A stretch of 64,000 bases of DNA from JAIBJN01 sp963802795 (GCA_963802795.1 CAWDJV010000002.1:186001-250000), one strand, 5' to 3'; counted from the first letter of the stretch, positions 44,862-54,321 are shown. The notes: generated from the sequence alone by a model not told the origin. Program-made: numbers and translations.

Positions 44862-45062
44862 ATGCGCATCGGTCGCCGCGATGTCGCACTGACGAACCTC
44901 GACAAGATCTTCTTCCCGGGCCCGGGGCTGACCAAGGGCGATCTCGTCCGCTACTACGTCGACCTGGCGCCGTACACGGCCGGCATGTGGCGGCGCAAGG
45001 TCAGCCTCGCATCCCGGTTCGACGCCCTCGGCTTGGAGCCGCCCGCTACGCTTGAAGCGTGA
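44862..45062 (+). pseudogene. N-terminal relic of a LigD-type polymerase (PolDom)
   Basis: Reads RIGRRDVALTNLDKIFFP, then GLTKGDLVRYYVDLAPYTAGMW, the typical opening of the LigD/PrimPol polymerase domain of bacterial non-homologous end joining. Sequence after about residue 45 does not continue the domain (some 280 residues are missing) and a stop occurs at 45062. It lies beside a LigC-type DNA ligase gene, its natural partner, so a working pair was probably lost by deletion. Confidence 0.65.
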
Positions 45063-45343
45063 TCCTTCTCTATCCGATCCTTCTGATCGGAGCGGCCGTG
45101 GTGGTGGCCTTGAGGAGGCAACATCCCGAGGGCCGCGGCTGGCCGTGGTTCGCAGCGTGGCTCCTCACGGGAGTGCTGTTCACGTTCAGCCTGGTTGCGG
45201 GGTTCAGCATCGGGCTCTTCTTCCTGCCCGTGGTCGCGGCCGCGCTGTTCGGCGTCGCCTGGCTGTCGCCGCATCTCCGTGAGGCCTCGGGCCTCGTCGT
45301 GGGAGGAGCGGTTCTCGTGGCCGCCCTCCTCGCCTTCGTCTAG
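45059..45343 (+). CDS. Small membrane protein
   Basis: A 94-residue protein with three membrane helices: LLYPILLIGAAVVVAL, WFAAWLLTGVLFTFSLVAGFSIGLFFLPVVAAALFGVAWL and VVGGAVLVAALLAFV. The start GTG 45059 overlaps the stop of the LigD-like relic (GTGA). No family recognised. Confidence 0.55.
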   Translation: MILLYPILLIGAAVVVALRRQHPEGRGWPWFAAWLLTGVLFTFSLVAGFSIGLFFLPVVAAALFGVAWLSPHLREASGLVVGGAVLVAALLAFV

Positions 45344-45374
45344 GCCGAGGAAGCCCTCAGCCCGTAACGGTCTC

Positions 45375-46397
45375 TTACTTGTGCCCGAGGAGGCCCGGCA
45401 CGGTCGGGTCGCCCTTCTTCGGCCGCGGGCGCACCTGGTCGACGGTGCACTGCTCGGGATCCTTGTCCGGGCGAAAGCGGAGGAAGCGCGAGTTGTGCCG
45501 GAAGCGCCCCTTCTGCCACTTGTCGTAGCGAACCTCGACGACGAGCTCGGGCGGCACCGAGCTCCACTCGAGATCGGCCTTCGGCCTCCAGCGGCTCGGC
45601 GCGCCGCGCGGCTTCCGCTCCGGATTCGGGCCGAGCAACGGCTCCACGCGCGCGAGAATCTCCTCGCGCTTCTTCCCGGCGGCCGGCGCCGAGCCGACCG
45701 GCCGGAGCTCCTCGCCGTCGTAGAGGCCGAGCGCCAGGCTCGCGATCCCCGTTCCCTTCTCGCTCCAGGTGACGCCGACGACGACGCAGTCGGCGGTCCG
45801 CTCGCCCTTCACCTTCTGGACCGCTTCGCGCGACCCGGGCATGTACGGGAAGCCGAGCCGCTTGGCGATCACGCCGTCGAACCCCGCCACCTCGAGGCGA
45901 TCGAGCCAGACACCGGCCTCCTTCCGGTCGCTCGTCTTCGGGGAGATGTCGAAGGGGAGCGTCTCCACCTTCTTCCGCCGCTCCTCGAGGGGCTTCTCGT
46001 GGAGGTCCTCGCCGTCCCAGAGGAGGACGTCGAAGCACACGAAACCCGCCGGAATCTCTGCGGAGAGCTTGCGCACGCGGCTCTCGGCCGGGTGGAGGCG
46101 CATCTGGAGCGCGTCGAAGTCGAGCCCGCCTTCGCGGACGATCACGATCTCGCCGTCGACCGCCGAGCCGGGTGGGAGCAGCTCGCCGAGAGAGGCCAGC
46201 TCGGGGAAGTAGCGCAGGAGAGGCCTGGCGTTTCGGCTCCAGAGATGGAACTCGCCGTCGAGGTTCTCGGCGATGCCGCGGAAGCCGTCCCACTTCGGCT
46301 CGAACTGCCAGCCGTCGCCTTCCGGGAGGGTGTCGACGAGCTCCGCCTCCATGGGTGGAAAGGGCAAGCGCGCATTGGGCGAAACCTCCGAGGCCAT
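45375..46397 (-). CDS. ligC: ATP-dependent DNA ligase (LigC type)
   Basis: A 340-residue ATP-dependent DNA ligase without polymerase or nuclease domains. Adenylation domain: FEPKWDGFRG with the AMP-accepting Lys35 (motif I), AVDGEIVIV (motif III), GFVCFDVLLWDG (IIIa), FDGVIAKRL (IV), VQKVKGERTADCVVVG (V). The C-terminal OB fold follows (LALGLYDGEELRPVGSA, VVEVRYDKWQKGRFRH). The start is ATG 46397; it is divergent from fabF with a 24-bp gap. LigC enzymes act in base-excision or end-joining repair. Confidence 0.9.
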   Translation of the reverse strand: MASEVSPNARLPFPPMEAELVDTLPEGDGWQFEPKWDGFRGIAENLDGEFHLWSRNARPLLRYFPELASLGELLPPGSAVDGEIVIVREGGLDFDALQMRLHPAESRVRKLSAEIPAGFVCFDVLLWDGEDLHEKPLEERRKKVETLPFDISPKTSDRKEAGVWLDRLEVAGFDGVIAKRLGFPYMPGSREAVQKVKGERTADCVVVGVTWSEKGTGIASLALGLYDGEELRPVGSAPAAGKKREEILARVEPLLGPNPERKPRGAPSRWRPKADLEWSSVPPELVVEVRYDKWQKGRFRHNSRFLRFRPDKDPEQCTVDQVRPRPKKGDPTVPGLLGHK

Positions 46398-46421
46398 CTC
46401 GCTCGTCTAAAAGCTAACGAC

Positions 46422-47651
46422 ATGCGCCGCGTCGCGATCACAGGTATGGGAGCGGTCACCCCGATCGGGAACGATCTGACCACCACCTGGGAGGGGCTCC
46501 TCGCGGGCAAGAGCGGCGTTGACGTGATCCAGGCCTTCGACCCGAGCGCCTTCCCGGTCCAGATCGCGGCGGAGGTGAAGGACTACAACCCGACGGGCGC
46601 CGCGCCTCCCAAGGAGGTGCGCAAGCTCGACCGGAACGTCCTCTTCGCGCTGACCGCGGCGAAGGAGGCGATGGGCGACGCCGGGCTCAACGGGTTCGAC
46701 CCGGAGCGTGTCGGCGTCGTCGTCGGCAACTGCATCGGCGGGTTCAACGAGCTGATGCGCCAGTACGACGTCCTCCGCGAGCGCGGGCCCGACCGGGTCT
46801 CGCCCACCTTCCTCGCCAACGTCCTCGTGGACTCGGCGAGCGGGCAGCTTGCCATCGAGCTCGGAATCCGCGGGCCCAACTACGCGGTCGTCTCGGCCTG
46901 CGCGACGGGCTCGCACGCGATCGGGGAGGGGGCCCAGCTCGTCCGGCGCGGAGACGCCGACGCCGTCATCGCCGGCGGCACCGAGGGATGCATCCACCCG
47001 CTCATCCTCGCCGGCTTCTGCACGATGCGCGGGCTCGCTTCCGGAAACGGCGACCCCGCGAAGGCGGCGCGACCTTTCGACGCCGAGCGCGAGGGGTTCG
47101 TGATGGCCGAGGGCGCCGGGGTCGTCGTCCTCGAGGAGCTCGAAGCCGCCCGCGCGCGCGGCGCGCGCGTGTACGCGGAGGTGCTCGGCTACGGCGCCTC
47201 GAACGACGCCCACCACATGCTCCAGCCCGACCCCGAGTCAGAAGGGGTCGTGGCGATGATGCGGGCCGCGCTCGAGCGCTCGGGCGTCGCGCCGGGCGAG
47301 GTGGACTACATCAACGCCCACGGGACGGGGACGCCGCTCGGAGACCTCGCCGAGACCAAGGCGATCAAGGACGTCTTCGGCGACCACGCCTACGAGCTCG
47401 CGATCTCGTCGACGAAGTCGATGCTCGGGCACATGTTCGGGGCGGCCGGCGCGATCGAGGCGATGGTCTGCGCCCTGGCCATCCACGAGGGCTCGATCCC
47501 GCCCACGATCAACTACGAGCACCCGGATCCCGAGTGCGACCTCGACTACGTCCCCAACGAGGCGCGCAAGGCGGACATCCGCGTGGCGCTCTCGAACGCG
47601 ATGGGCCTCGGCGGCCACAACGGCTGCGTCCTCCTCCGTCGGGTGGCTTAA
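46422..47651 (+). CDS. fabF: Beta-ketoacyl-ACP synthase II
   Basis: A 409-residue condensing enzyme of fatty-acid elongation. Catalytic triad: nucleophilic Cys in VVSACATGSH, His in INAHGTGTPLGD and His in STKSMLGHMFGAAGA. Start ATG 46422 (RRVAITGMGAVTPIGND). The C-terminal NAMGLGGHNGCVLLRR is the usual end. No acyl-carrier-protein or other fab genes adjoin it; the next gene is a subtilase. Confidence 0.95.
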   Translation: MRRVAITGMGAVTPIGNDLTTTWEGLLAGKSGVDVIQAFDPSAFPVQIAAEVKDYNPTGAAPPKEVRKLDRNVLFALTAAKEAMGDAGLNGFDPERVGVVVGNCIGGFNELMRQYDVLRERGPDRVSPTFLANVLVDSASGQLAIELGIRGPNYAVVSACATGSHAIGEGAQLVRRGDADAVIAGGTEGCIHPLILAGFCTMRGLASGNGDPAKAARPFDAEREGFVMAEGAGVVVLEELEAARARGARVYAEVLGYGASNDAHHMLQPDPESEGVVAMMRAALERSGVAPGEVDYINAHGTGTPLGDLAETKAIKDVFGDHAYELAISSTKSMLGHMFGAAGAIEAMVCALAIHEGSIPPTINYEHPDPECDLDYVPNEARKADIRVALSNAMGLGGHNGCVLLRRVA

Positions 47652-47698
47652 CCCTCCCGCTCTTCCCTTTCGACTCGAGAGGGTTCAATCTGGCGAGT

Positions 47699-49808
47699 AT
47701 GGGGTCTTTGCGTTTTCGGCTGCCGCTCCTTTTGGTCATCCTCTTGCTCGCCGCGGGCGTCACCGGCGCACAGGCGAGGACGCTCGCCGGCGACGGCAAG
47801 CTCCATCGAGTCGTCAGCGGCACCGCAGCTGACGCGGATTTCGTCGCCGGTCAGGTCATCGTCCAGTTCCGCGCGGGCGTCACGCATGCTGCGCGCGGCA
47901 AGGCGCTGGCGGCGCAGGACGCGAGGGCCGTCCACGCCCTCGGCCGACCGGGCTTGACTCTCGTGCGCCTGCGGCAGGGCGAGTCAGTTCGCTCGGCGGT
48001 CGCTGCCTTCGAGCGCGACCCGAGTGTCGTCCTCGCGGAGCCGAACTACCTCTACCGGGTCAGCCAGACGATTCCGAACGACACGAACTTCGCATGCTCT
48101 GGGGGCTGAACCAGGCGGGCGACCACGACATCGACGCGCCCGAGGCCTGGGATACGCAAACGGGCAGCGAGAACGTCGTCGTGGCCGTGATCGACAGCGG
48201 CGTTGCCTACGACCATCCCGAGCTCGACGACAACATCTGGGTCAACAACGACCCGCCCGGAAACGGGGATGACGACGGAAACGGCAAGGTCGACGACACG
48301 AGGGGATGGGACTTCGTCCAGAACGACAACACGCCGCTCGACTTCAACGGTCACGGTACGCACGTCGCCGGGACGATCGGCGCCGAAGGGAACAACGCGG
48401 CCGACATCGCCGGCGTCAACTGGGACGTCTCGATCATGCCGGTGCGCGCCGGCGACGCGGGCGGGAGCCTCTCTGTGGCGGCCATCGTTTCCGCGATCAA
48501 CTACGCCTGCGCGGAGGGCGCAGACATCGTCAACGGCAGCTTCGGCGGCCCCGGCAAGTCGCTGTCTATCGGCAACGCGATCAAGGCGTGTAACGGAACC
48601 CTCTTCGCGCTCGCCGCCGGAAACGACGGTCACGTCCTGAACAACAACACCGCTGCGACCAACGCGTACCCGTGCGAGTTCCACCGGCCGGCACCCCACG
48701 GTGTCGGCGCCTCGAACATCGTCTGCGTCGCCGCCACGAACATCAGCGACGCGCTGGCTGGGTTCTCGAACCGCGGAACTTCGGCTGTGCACCTCGCCGC
48801 ACCCGGCGTCGACATCTACAGCTCGTGGCCCCAGTGGTCATCCGTCTTCTCGGACAACCTCGAGACGAGCTTCGCCAACTGGCGGGCGCTGGTGGCACTG
48901 CCGCCTGGCAACGAACGAACGAGATGGCCAGCTCCGGCTCCTTCAGCATGACCGACTCGCCGGGAGCGAACTACCTGAACAGCCAGCAGTACTTCATCCG
49001 CAACGCAACTGCGATCAACCTCGCCGGCCGCTCAGGGTGCAGTGTGGACTACGACCTCGAACTCCTTATACGTGACTTCGACCTGCCTCAAATCTTCGAC
49101 TGGTTCGCCGTCGAGATGGCGAGCAACTCAGCGGGGCCGTGGACAGAGAGCGCCTTCTACTTCGGTGACACAGTGCCTCCCGCCGGGCCGGGAGGCTTCG
49201 CGCATCTGACCGACGATCTCTCCTTCCTCGATGGGCAGGCGAACGCCTTCCTCCGATTCGCCGTCTACACCGACGGCTCGGTCACCGACGGGGGAGCACA
49301 CGTCGACGACGTCGTCGTGAGCTGCCTCGTGGCCAACGGCGAGGACTACAACGAGATCAACGGGACCTCGATGGCGACGCCGCACGTTGCCGGCGTGGCG
49401 GCGCTGCTCCTGGCCCAGGAGCCCGCGATGTCGCCGGCGAAGCTGAAGAACGCGCTCCTGAAGGGAGTCGACAAGAAGTCCAACCTGACGAACCACGTCT
49501 CGAGCGGCGGTCGGCTGAATGCCAACCGGTCGCTCGCGATCGCCATGGACCACACGCGTCCGAACACGACGATCACCGCGCGACCGCCCGCGCGGACGAC
49601 GAGTCGGAAGGCGACCTTCAGGTTCACCTCGAACGAGTCTGGCTCGACCTTCCAGTGCAAGCACATGGACGGAGCCTGGCGGGCGTGCTCGTCGCCCAAG
49701 GTCTACACCGGCCTGTCCAAGGGCCTTCACAGGTTCCAGGTGCGGGCGATCGACAGGAACGGCAACGTCGATTCGACGCCGGCCGCGGACACCTGGCGCA
49801 TCCGCTAG
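47699..49808 (+). CDS. Secreted subtilase (S8) with insert and C-terminal beta domain (two frame slips)
   Basis: An exported serine protease of about 700 residues. ATG 47699 starts a signal peptide (LPLLLVILLLAAGVTGAQA). An I9-like propeptide follows (GQVIVQFRAGVTHAARG to FERDPSVVLAEPNYLYRV). Catalytic residues: Asp in VVVAVIDSGV, His in FNGHGTHVAG, oxyanion Asn in LAAGNDG, Ser in INGTSMATPHVAG. Between the Asn and Ser blocks lies an inserted domain of about 150 residues. The C terminus is a beta-sandwich unit with QCKHMDGAWRACSSPK and HRFQVRAIDRNGNVDSTPA. Frame slips occur near 48095 and 48880. A paralogue follows at 49863. Confidence 0.85.
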
Positions 49809-49862
49809 CGCCGCGGGGTCGCTCTTCCCTTTCGGCCCGGGAAAGGGCAAGATCCGTCCACG

Positions 49863-51942
49863 ATGCGGTCGGTTGGTCTGAGGGTCTTTCTCTTTGGCGT
49901 TGCGGTTCTGCTCCTCGGCGGGGCGGGCGGCGCGGGCGCGGCCCCGGGCGGCCTCCAGCAGCAGGTAGGGGCGCCCGCGAGGTACGTCCCCGGCGAGGTG
50001 ATCGTGCAGTTCCGGGCAGGCGTCTCCGCCTCGGCGAGAAGCGCGGCCCTCGAGGCGAGCGACGCGCGCGCCGCGCGCGGCCTCGGCGAGGCGGGCCTCA
50101 CGCTCGTCCGACTCGAGAAGGGCGCCTCGGTGCGGTCGGCGGTCGCCGAGCTCGAGAGCGATCCGCGCGTCGAGTTCGCCGAGCCGAACTACGTCTACCA
50201 GTTGAGCGCGATCCCGGACGACCCCCTCTTCCCGCGGCTCCACGGGCTCCACCAGCCCGGCGGCAACCACGACATCGATGCCCCGGCGGCCTGGAATACG
50301 ACGACGGGCGACGCGGACGTGGTCGTCGCCGTCATCGACAGCGGCGTCGACATCGACCACCCCGACCTGGACGACAACATCTGGGTCAACTCGGACGAGA
50401 TCCCAGGGAACGACTTCGACGACGACGGCAACGGCTTCGACGACGACGTGAACGGCTGGGACTTCGTCCAGGAGGACAACACGCCCGCCGACTTCAACGG
50501 CCACGGGACGCACGTCGCGGGGACGATCGGCGCCGAGGGGGACAACGCCATCGGCGTCACCGGCGTCAACTGGGACGTCGCGATCATGCCGCTCCGCGCG
50601 GCGAACGGAAACGGCAGCCTCGCGACCAGCAACATCCTTGCCGCCTTCGAGTACGCGTGCCGGAACAGGGCCGACATCGTCAACGCGAGCTTCGGAGGCT
50701 CCGGCAAGTCCGTCGCCCTCGGCAACCGGATCAAGTCGGCGGTCTGCGAAGACACGCTGTTCGTCGTGGCGGCCGGAAACGAGGGCGCGAACCTGACGAC
50801 AAATACGAGAGCGACGAACGCCTACCCCTGCGAGTATCACCGGCGCCCCCCGCAAGGAGTCCGCGCGACGAACGTGATCTGCGTCGCCGCCACCAACACG
50901 TCCGACCGGCTGGCGGGCTTTTCGAACCGAGGCAAGGCCGCCGTGCACCTCGCTGCGCCCGGCACGACCATCTGGAGCACCTGGCCCGGCTACCACACGA
51001 TCTTCTCGGAGAACTTCGACGGCTCGGAAGCCACGTTCGACGCCCGTTGGGGCCAACGAACGGGTGGTAGTCCGCTCTGGAACCGGACCACGGCGAAGAA
51101 GACTTCCGGCTCGCGCAGCCTGACGGACTCGCCTGCCGTGAACTACCCGAATCTCAGCAACAGGAGCATCCGCAAACTGGGCTCGTTCGACCTCAGTGGC
51201 GAAGCCGGCTGCCGGCTCGAGTACCGGATGTGGCTCCAGACGGAGTTCGGCTTCGACGAGTTCCTGATCGACGTCGAGGACGGTGCGACGATCGTGCGGT
51301 TCAGCGGGTGGACAGGCTCGACGGGCGGATCGTTCTTCCCGATCAGCGAGGACTTCTCGCGCTGGGACGGCGCGTCGCAGGTCTGGTTGCGCTTCCGGCT
51401 CCAGAGCGATCGGAGCATCCGCTTCGACGGCGTCTACATCGACGACCTCCGCGTCAAGTGCCTCGACCCGGGCACCGCGGACTACGAGTCGCTCGCCGGC
51501 ACGTCGATGGCGACGCCGCACGTCGCGGGCGTCGCGGCTCTGCTCCTCGCGCACGGGAATCACTCAGTGGCTGGGTTGAAGCGCGCGATTCTCAGGGGCG
51601 TCGACCGCAAGGCGCGCTCTCACGAACCACGTCTCCACGGGCGGCCGCCTGAACGCGGCGGACTCGATCAGGGTGTTCACCGACCACACCCGGCCGACCA
51701 CGACCATCACGGACAAGCCGTCCAATCGAACTCGGAGGCACAGGGCGACGTTCAGGTTCAGGTCGAACGAGCCGGGCTCCTTCTTCCAGTGCAAGCACAT
51801 GAGCGGCGCCTGGACGTCGTGCTCTTCGCCGAAGACCTACAGGGGCCTGGACGAGGGCCTCCACAGGTTCAGGGTGCGGGCGATCGACAAGGCAGGAAAC
51901 GTCGATCGGACGCCTGCCCAGGACTCATGGCGGATCGTCTGA
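49863..51942 (+). CDS. Secreted subtilase (S8), paralogue of the previous gene (one frame slip)
   Basis: An exported serine protease of about 690 residues with the same order as its neighbour: signal peptide (VFLFGVAVLLLGGAGGAGA), I9-like propeptide (GEVIVQFRAGVSASARS), Asp in VVVAVIDSGVDIDHPD, His in FNGHGTHVAG, Asn in VVAAGNEG, an insert with SENFDGSEATFDARWGQR and a jelly-roll-like pattern, Ser in AGTSMATPHVAG, then the C-terminal QCKHMSGAWTSCSSPK domain. A slip near 51620 switches frame before TNHVSTGGRLN. The end at 51942 overlaps the lipoprotein gene by 16 nt. Sequence similarity and position indicate tandem duplication. Confidence 0.87.
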
Positions 51943-52382
51943 GCGCCGCGGCCCGGATCGGGCTGGTCGTCCTCCTCCTTGCGCTCTCGGCGTGCGGTGG
52001 CGGTGGAGGCGGCGGTGGCGGCGGCGGGGGCGACCTCCAGCAGGAGGCGACCGAGGTCGAGGCGCTCCTCGACCAGATCGAGGCGCTGGCGACCTCGGCC
52101 ACGACGGCGCCGGAGCTCTCGCAGCAGCTGAGACAGGTCCGCGACCAGGTCGAGGTGGCGCTCGAGGAGGTCGCGGGCGCGGAGGCCTCTGACGAGCTCG
52201 CCACCGAGCGCGATCGGCTCGCAGGCACTCTGCACTCGCTCCGCACCCAGCTCAACCGGGTCCAAGGACAGGCCGACGCCGGCGACCTCGAGTCCGCCCA
52301 GGCCGCCCTCGGCGGCCTGCTCTCGATCGCCCAGCTCAGGGCCGTGATCGACGCCATCCGCGAGGGCGCCGGCCCAGGCTAG
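51927..52382 (+). CDS. Lipoprotein with long alpha-helical domain
   Basis: A 151-residue lipoprotein: ATG 51927, signal RIGLVVLLLALSACG with lipobox LSAC, a run of twelve glycines, then a helical part (LQQEATEVEALLDQIEAL, APELSQQLRQVRDQVEVALEEV, ATERDRLAGTLHSLRTQLNRV) that predicts a coiled coil. It overlaps the subtilase 3' end, so both are translated from one message. Unknown function. Confidence 0.7.
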   Translation: MADRLSAAARIGLVVLLLALSACGGGGGGGGGGGGDLQQEATEVEALLDQIEALATSATTAPELSQQLRQVRDQVEVALEEVAGAEASDELATERDRLAGTLHSLRTQLNRVQGQADAGDLESAQAALGGLLSIAQLRAVIDAIREGAGPG

Positions 52383-52658
52383 GCGCGTCCCTTCCGGCCA
52401 CGGCCGGGGGTCTGACCCCGGACGTGGCTGCTAGGGACCTGGCTAGATGGCGTCGGGGGTCAGGTCGGCTACGGACTGGAGAACGACGTCGGCGAGGCCG
52501 AGGGCGTGGTCGGCCGGCGAGCGCGTCCCTTCCGGCCACGGCCGAGGGTCTGACCCCGGACGTGGCTGCTAGGGACCTGGCTCGATGGCTTCGGGGGTCA
52601 GGTCGGCTACGGACTGGAGAACGACGTCGGCGAGGCCGAGGGCATGGTTGGCCGGCGG
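52383..52658. repeat. 138-bp tandem duplication
   Basis: Two near-identical copies (52383-52520 and 52521-52658; about 5 differences). Copy 2 contains the last 30 codons of the HAD-phosphatase gene, copy 1 is the extra, non-coding duplicate. Each copy also carries GGTCTGACCCC, a short inverted repeat. The slight divergence shows it is a real duplication, not an assembly echo. Confidence 0.85.
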
Positions 52659-53222
52659 GTACTGCGGGTTGGGGACGGCGACGACGCGCATGCCGGCCGC
52701 CTTCGCGCTCCGGATCCCGTTCTCGGAGTCCTCGACGGCTGCGCATCGGGTCGGATCGACCGCGAGTCGACGCGCTGTCTCGAGGTAGACGTCAGGGGCC
52801 GGCTTGCCGCGGGCGACCTCCTCGGAGGAGACCGTCACCCGGAAGCGAGGCCCGAGGCCGGAGGCCGAGAGGACGAGGTCGATGATCTCGCGGTTCGAGG
52901 AGGAGGCGAGCCCGAGCGGCCAGCGCGCCGCCGCCGCCTCGACGGCCTCCACCGCGCCGGGCAGCAACGGCAGCTCCTCGCGATAGACGGACTCGAGCCG
53001 GGTCACGACCTCCGCGCTGATCTCCTCGGGAGTCTCGGCGAGGCCGATGACGTCGTGCATGTAGCGCGACCACTCCGGCGAGCTCATGCCCATCATGTCC
53101 CTGGAAGCGCGCTCGTGCCAGCGACCGCCGCGCTCCGCCGCGAGCTGCTTGCGCACGTCGTCCCAGACGTGCTCCGAGTCGACGATGACGCCGTCGAGGT
53201 CGAAGACGACCGCTTCGATCAC
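52569..53222 (-). CDS. HAD-superfamily phosphatase (beta-phosphoglucomutase-like)
   Basis: A 217-residue HAD hydrolase of subfamily IA. Motif I: VVFDLDGVIVDSE (nucleophile and acid Asp), motif II: LGLASSSNREI, motif III: KPAPDVYLETARRL, motif IV: AAVEDSENGIRSAKAAGM. A helical cap (residues 20-80) separates motif I from II. GTG 53222. The substrate is probably a sugar phosphate. The last 30 codons are duplicated downstream (repeat at 52383). Confidence 0.9.
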   Translation of the reverse strand: MIEAVVFDLDGVIVDSEHVWDDVRKQLAAERGGRWHERASRDMMGMSSPEWSRYMHDVIGLAETPEEISAEVVTRLESVYREELPLLPGAVEAVEAAAARWPLGLASSSNREIIDLVLSASGLGPRFRVTVSSEEVARGKPAPDVYLETARRLAVDPTRCAAVEDSENGIRSAKAAGMRVVAVPNPQYPPANHALGLADVVLQSVADLTPEAIEPGP

Positions 53223-53235
53223 CGCGCGCACCCGC

Positions 53236-53706
53236 TCACACCGACACGTACCCCTGCCCGACGTGGACGAGCGGGGGGCCGCCGCGTCCTCGCTCGACCG
53301 AGAGGACCTCGCCGACGAAGAGCGTGTGGTCGCCGGTGGCATGCTCGGCCGAGAGACGGCACTCGAGCCACCCCAGAGCTCCCTCGAGGAGCGGAGCGCC
53401 GGACGCTCCCTCGCGCCACTCGATCCCGTGCCAGTGGGCAAAGGGCGGCACGCCGCGTGCGAAGTGCTGGGCGACGGCCGCCTGCTCTCCCGAGAGGAGG
53501 CTCAACGCGAAGCCGCCCGCGGCACGGAGGAGCTCGTGCATGGCCGCCTGTCGGCTGACGGAGACGCCGACCAGCGGCGGGTCGAGTGACAGCGACACCA
53601 CCGCGCTGACGGTGAGGCCCAGCCGCTCGCCCGCGGCGTCGACGGTGAGCACGCCGACCCCGGCGGGGAAGCTGCGCATCAGCTCGCGGAGGTCATCGCC
53701 GAGCAT
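53236..53706 (-). CDS. Flavin reductase-like (FMN-binding split barrel) protein
   Basis: A 156-residue flavin reductase domain: LRELMRSFPAGVGVLTVDAAGERLGLTVSAVVSLSLDPPLVGVSVSR at the start, GGFALSLLSGEQAAVAQHFA, LGWLECRLSAEHATGDHTLFVGEV. ATG 53706. Such proteins supply reduced FMN or FAD to monooxygenases or bind flavin. It lies 13 bp upstream of the HAD gene on the same strand and is divergent from the AhpD-like selenoprotein gene (39-bp gap). Confidence 0.9.
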   Translation of the reverse strand: MLGDDLRELMRSFPAGVGVLTVDAAGERLGLTVSAVVSLSLDPPLVGVSVSRQAAMHELLRAAGGFALSLLSGEQAAVAQHFARGVPPFAHWHGIEWREGASGAPLLEGALGWLECRLSAEHATGDHTLFVGEVLSVERGRGGPPLVHVGQGYVSV

Positions 53707-53745
53707 GGAACGAAGAAGCTAGCCGATCCCTGTCAGAATCAGCGG

Positions 53746-54294
53746 ATGCCGCACATCCGGCTGATCGAGGTGGACGAGGCGACCGGAGCCCTCGCGGACG
53801 AGTACGCGGCGGCGCTCGGCCGGGCGGGCAAGGTCTTCAACATCGTCAAGGCGATGTGCCTGAACCCGACCGTCCTCAACCGCTCCATGGAGCTCTACAA
53901 GGCGATCATGTTCGGGCCCTCCGCGCTCTCCCGCGCCGAGCGAGAGCTCCTCGCAGTCGTCGTCTCGACGGCGAACGACTGCCATTACTGAATTCGCGCG
54001 CACGCAGACGACCTCCGTGCCGAGGGCGCACCCGACGAGCTGGCCGAGCACGCGATGCACGACTATCGCGCCGCCGACCTCGAGCCGCCCGTGCGCGCGC
54101 TCTGCGACCTCGCCGTGAAGATGACCGCTACCCCAGCGAGCGTCACCCGTGAGGACGCGGACGCCCTTCGGGCTCACGGCTGGAGCGACCGCGCCATCCA
54201 CGACGCGATTCAGGTCATCTCCTACTTCAACTACGTGAACCGGGTGGCGGACGCGGTCGGCATCGAAGACGAGCCTGAGTGGGACGCCCGCTGA
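53746..54294 (+). CDS. AhpD-like carboxymuconolactone-decarboxylase-family selenoprotein (CxxU)
   Basis: A protein of 182 residues if the TGA at 53989-53991 is read as selenocysteine. The frame is the same on both sides: PHIRLIEVDEATGALADEY to VVVSTANDCHY, then U82, then IRAHADDLRAEGAPDELAEHA to RVADAVGIEDEPEWD. In the peroxidase-related CMD/AhpD family this site is the second Cys of CHYC, so the motif is C79-H-Y-U82, a redox-active selenenylsulfide pair of peroxidase or reductase type. A SECIS-like hairpin follows (54009-54028). If read as stop, the product would lack half of the conserved domain. A sequencing substitution (TGC to TGA) is the main alternative. Confidence 0.7.
54009..54028 (+). 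promoter_or_regulatory. Candidate bacterial SECIS hairpin
   Basis: Stem 54009-54015 with 54022-54028 (two outer pairs, one A-G mismatch, four inner pairs CCUC/GAGG) and a 6-nt loop CGUGCC. The loop begins 24 nt after the TGA and has G as its second base. Both values fit the published bacterial SECIS layout (loop 16-37 nt after UGA, G among the first two loop bases). Confidence 0.55.
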
Positions 54295-54321
54295 CCTAAC
54301 TGAGCGTTACGCTCCGCGACC

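Noticed and set aside
52383..52658. CRISPR-like direct repeat
   Set aside because: Two adjacent 138-bp units with no spacers; it is a tandem duplication.
53746..53991. Treating the 81-residue frame as a short complete gene or plain pseudogene
   Set aside because: The same frame resumes right after the TGA with the second half of the family domain, and a SECIS-like hairpin is present; selenocysteine fits better.
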